NCBI GenBank assembly: GCA_030830725.1
Contig: JAURMN010000139.1
Location: 1-9,182 of the forward strand
Origin: Balneolales bacterium
GTDB taxonomy: Bacteria > Bacteroidota > Rhodothermia > Balneolales > Balneolaceae
Length of the DNA stretch: 9,182 nt
Direction of reading: 5' to 3'
Shown here: positions 6,727 through 9,182 of the stretch, in pieces
How the letters are laid out: every line of letters begins with the position of its first letter
How positions within the stretch are numbered: position 1 is the first letter of the stretch
Notes under the pieces: generated by a model
Told to the model about the DNA's origin: nothing
The model's input: the letters and a program-made list of their open reading frames with translations, nothing else
Database searches by the model: none
Position numbers and translations under genes: made by a program

Positions 6727-8419
6727 TCAACCGCTTTCCGATACCTTATTGTTTGATGCCTTAGAGTGCGGACTTCGACTCAGCTACGAGGAGAAGATGT
6801 TGGGTATGGATTACCTGAATCGAGATCAAGAGAGAATAAGTCCCGAAACTGCTGGAGAGCTTAAATCCGCTCTTTATCGAAAACTTTTGGCTCTCTTTAC
6901 AATGGCCAAAGAGATTCAAGAACAGGAACCAGAGTCGTTTTCAAAATGGATAAAAGGCTCGGATCCAGGCGCCTTTTTTGATCTTCCCTTGCGTACCGAA
7001 TCGTTTCGAACTACTCTGCCATTACTCTACCGGGACCATTCCGGTCAACTTTATCTGGCACAATTTCAGGGAAGAAGATGGTCTAAAAAAGAGCATACAT
7101 TGCGTCCAATAGATTTACTACATCCCAAAATAAACAGGTATATACAGCGGATTACATTTCGGTATGCGATGTTTTGTGCGCAGTTTCAAGATGTCCCTCC
7201 GCCGATCCCGGTTCTCATATTTCCAAATTCAGCCTATCGAAAAGAACCGTATCATCGACTTGAAGAGATCTTTGAACGATATGCGTCCCCTGATATTTTT
7301 GTTTCAATTGGTGTTCAGGAATGGGTTTTGGAGGAAATTGGAAATACAGATTGGTTAATTCACCACAAGCATCAGATCAAACCAGGTCATTTTGAACCTG
7401 GTAAACACTGTTTTGCCTGTCGATTTCGTAAAAAAATCCCTGGGAAGGAGACGGGTTGTTGGGAAAATCAGGTCGATACAAAGGAAATTCGTAACCCTCA
7501 TTTACACATTCCCGATTTACCAGGTCATGGAAATCTCGGGTTGATCGAAGAGGGAATACTGTTTCAGGAGTTGGCAGGAGAGAAGATGACGGAACCGCAG
7601 ACTCACCTAACCCTGCAGTGGAGGCGAGCAAAGCAGGTCGAAATCGCAGTAAATTTACCCTCCGCTGAAAGAGAGCGCGAAGTTATTCATCCGGGGCTGC
7701 GGGATCGAATCAAAGAACTTCAATTCCCTCTCCACTTTTTGGATTTCGAAGCCGCTTCATTTCCGGTATCACCTGGTTTTCCCAGTAAGCCCTACATTCC
7801 GGTACTTTTTCAATTTTCCTGCCATAGCATCGATACCCCTGAAGATCTTCAAAAAGGATTGGTTCGACATCACCACTGGGTGGATCGAGAGATGTCCGAG
7901 GATCCCGAAATTCGTTTACTCAAGGAATTATTCACGATCGATAAACTCCACTCGGGAACCATTTTTCATTATGCTCCATTTGAAAGACAGCATTTGATGA
8001 AATTAAATGTACGCTCCAAACAGGTATCTTCGCCAGAATGGTCTTCGATTCGTGAGCCACTTGGAGATTTTATCCACTCTACATCCGGTTCTACTCGGTT
8101 TATCGATATGGCAGACTGGGTTTCTCGATATTATTATCACGAAAAACTTGAGGGAAGACTCGGACTAAAGGATCTTTACCAGGCATTGCGTTCCGAAGGC
8201 ATGATAGAAGCTCATCAGAATTCAGACGTATCATTTTCAGAGCGAGTGAAGAATGGTGAACATGCGATGCATATTTATTTAGGACTTCGAACCGGAATTT
8301 TAGATCTCTCCTCAAAAGAGGAGTGGATGACCCGGTTAATGGATTATTGCGATATGGACACATGGATCATGGCTCAGGCATTGATTTACTGGAATCGGAA
8401 ACTTCACACCAACCCATAA
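6719..8419 (+). CDS. DUF2779 domain protein: degenerate Cas4-like N-terminal half and DEDD-type exonuclease-like C-terminal half
   Basis: A 566-residue soluble protein. The C-terminal half (about 335-560) matches DUF2779, a predicted RNase H-fold DEDD exonuclease domain: LHFLDFEAASFP (Asp342, Glu344; motif I), FHYAPFE (Glu422; motif II place), RFIDMADW (Asp463) and YCDMDT (Tyr543 with Asp547, a YX3D motif III). The N-terminal half resembles RecB/Cas4-like modules of the same protein family. It has Cys17 (ALECGLRLSY) and a later cluster Cys231-X2-Cys234-X12-Cys247 that could bind an iron-sulphur cluster or zinc. The place where these domains normally carry R-X-D and E-X-K reads Arg97-Thr-Thr and Gln115-Phe-Gln, so the PD-(D/E)XK site looks lost. 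The in vivo role of the family is not known; a nucleic-acid processing function is inferred. The ATG overlaps the murB stop by 8 bases and no better start is seen, so translation is probably coupled to murB. The purB gene follows 41 bases later. Confidence 0.87.
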   Translation: MGDQPLSDTLLFDALECGLRLSYEEKMLGMDYLNRDQERISPETAGELKSALYRKLLALFTMAKEIQEQEPESFSKWIKGSDPGAFFDLPLRTESFRTTLPLLYRDHSGQLYLAQFQGRRWSKKEHTLRPIDLLHPKINRYIQRITFRYAMFCAQFQDVPPPIPVLIFPNSAYRKEPYHRLEEIFERYASPDIFVSIGVQEWVLEEIGNTDWLIHHKHQIKPGHFEPGKHCFACRFRKKIPGKETGCWENQVDTKEIRNPHLHIPDLPGHGNLGLIEEGILFQELAGEKMTEPQTHLTLQWRRAKQVEIAVNLPSAEREREVIHPGLRDRIKELQFPLHFLDFEAASFPVSPGFPSKPYIPVLFQFSCHSIDTPEDLQKGLVRHHHWVDREMSEDPEIRLLKELFTIDKLHSGTIFHYAPFERQHLMKLNVRSKQVSSPEWSSIREPLGDFIHSTSGSTRFIDMADWVSRYYYHEKLEGRLGLKDLYQALRSEGMIEAHQNSDVSFSERVKNGEHAMHIYLGLRTGILDLSSKEEWMTRLMDYCDMDTWIMAQALIYWNRKLHTNP

Positions 8420-8460
8420 AAATCGTACCTTTACGAATCTTCTAACTCATACATTTTACC

Positions 8461-9182
8461 ATGATTTCCCGCTATTCCCGACCTGAAATGACCGATCTTT
8501 GGAGTGAAAAAAACCAGTATCAGGCTTGGTTGGATGTAGAATTGGCTGCCTGTTGGGCCTGGAGTCAACTCGGGGTGATTCCAGCGGAAGATGTGGACCT
8601 TCTTTACCAAAAAGCTTCCTTCGATGTAGATCGTATTTTAGAGATTGAGAAAGAGACTCGTCATGATGTGGTAGCATTTACCCGTGCGGTTTCTGAATCC
8701 GTTGGTGAGGAGAGAAAGTGGGTGCACTATGGACTTACCTCTACGGATGTGGTGGATACGGCAATTGGGGTTCGACTTAAAAAGGCAAATACGATTTTGT
8801 TGGCCGGCATCGATCGAATGCTGAAAGCTCTTTCTTCAAGAGCTCGGGAGCATAAGCATACGCTCATGATGGGTCGAACACACGGAGTGCATGCCGAACC
8901 GACCACATTTGGGCTAAAATGCGCCCTTTGGTATAGTGAGATGCAGCGAAATCGGGAGCGTTTTCTTCAGGCAGCAGCGCAAGTGGAATTCGGAAAGTTA
9001 TCTGGAGCAGTAGGAACATTTGCTAACATTCCGCCTGAGGTAGAGGCGTTTACGTGTGAACGTCTTGGGTTGACTCCGGCGCCGATTTCGACACAGACGC
9101 TTCAGCGTGATCGGCATGCCCATTACATGTCAACACTTGCGTTAATTGGTGGGACACTTGAGAAAATGGCCGTAGAAGTGCG
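8461..9182 (+). CDS. purB: Adenylosuccinate lyase PurB (C-terminus cut by window edge)
   Basis: PurB, a cytoplasmic homotetramer, splits fumarate from SAICAR and from adenylosuccinate, acting twice in purine synthesis. The first 240 residues are present, about 55 percent of a normal chain. The sequence is close to the Bacillus-type enzyme: it opens MISRYSRPEMTDLWSEKNQY, and the active-site histidines fall at exactly the Bacillus subtilis numbers, His68 (ETRHDVVAF), His89 (KWVHYGLTSTD) and His141 (MGRTHGVHAEPTTFG). Further family blocks are GKLSGAVGTFAN (178-189) and ISTQTLQRDRHAHY (209-222). The signature loop that supplies the catalytic serine lies beyond the right edge. The ATG at 8461 is supported by the N-terminal match. 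No Shine-Dalgarno sequence and no strong promoter is seen in the 41-base gap after the DUF2779 gene, so it is probably co-transcribed with it. Confidence 0.97.
   Translation, partial: MISRYSRPEMTDLWSEKNQYQAWLDVELAACWAWSQLGVIPAEDVDLLYQKASFDVDRILEIEKETRHDVVAFTRAVSESVGEERKWVHYGLTSTDVVDTAIGVRLKKANTILLAGIDRMLKALSSRAREHKHTLMMGRTHGVHAEPTTFGLKCALWYSEMQRNRERFLQAAAQVEFGKLSGAVGTFANIPPEVEAFTCERLGLTPAPISTQTLQRDRHAHYMSTLALIGGTLEKMAVEV

Noticed and set aside
8451..8458. TACATTTT before purB as a promoter box
   Set aside because: It would place the transcript start at the ATG itself, and there is no partner box at the right spacing.
1..9182. Defence island, CRISPR or mobile element, suggested by the Cas4-like cysteines in the DUF2779 protein
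   Set aside because: No repeats, cas genes, transposase, integrase or toxin-antitoxin pair are visible; all neighbours are housekeeping genes.

Overview
The window looks like an ordinary chromosomal housekeeping segment from a Gram-negative bacterium of the Bacteroidota/Rhodothermota/Balneolota group. The best lineage markers are a 29-residue, almost wholly basic ribosomal mini-protein of the AURKAIP1/COX24 (bS22-like) type, an ssb-gldE gene pair, and start codons that mostly lack a Shine-Dalgarno sequence. One likely promoter fits the Bacteroidota TTTG / TAnnTTTG pattern. The adenylosuccinate lyase is of the short Bacillus type rather than the E. coli-like type I associate with core Bacteroidota, so I lean towards Rhodothermota/Balneolota. 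That placement is inference. I saw no tRNA, rRNA, CRISPR array, insertion sequence or prophage gene.

Left part (1-2196): a minus-strand rqcH (NFACT family, ribosome-associated quality control) runs off the left edge. It is divergent, with only 38 bases between starts, from a plus-strand gene for a soluble 217-residue protein I do not recognise. That gene ends exactly where the minus-strand gene for the basic mini-protein ends, with no base between the two stop codons. The mini-protein has its own likely promoter just upstream.

Middle (2305-3706): a minus-strand DUF819 membrane protein (YjcL-like putative transporter), then a 148-base divergent spacer that must hold the promoters of this gene and of ssb.

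Right part (3707-9182): five co-directional plus-strand genes, closely packed and possibly one transcription unit: ssb (single-strand DNA binding), a gldE/CorC-like CNNM-CBS membrane protein starting at TTG, murB (peptidoglycan precursor synthesis), a DUF2779 nuclease-like protein whose start overlaps the end of murB by 8 bases, and purB (purine synthesis), cut by the right edge. These genes do not form one pathway. They look like a growth-related housekeeping cluster.

I found no convincing new multi-gene system. The points most worth a second look are the DUF2779 protein, in which a Cas4-like cysteine set is kept but the PD-(D/E)XK active site looks lost while the DEDD-type exonuclease half looks intact; the orphan 217-residue protein next to rqcH; the easily missed mini-protein; and a G8 tract in the ssb linker.
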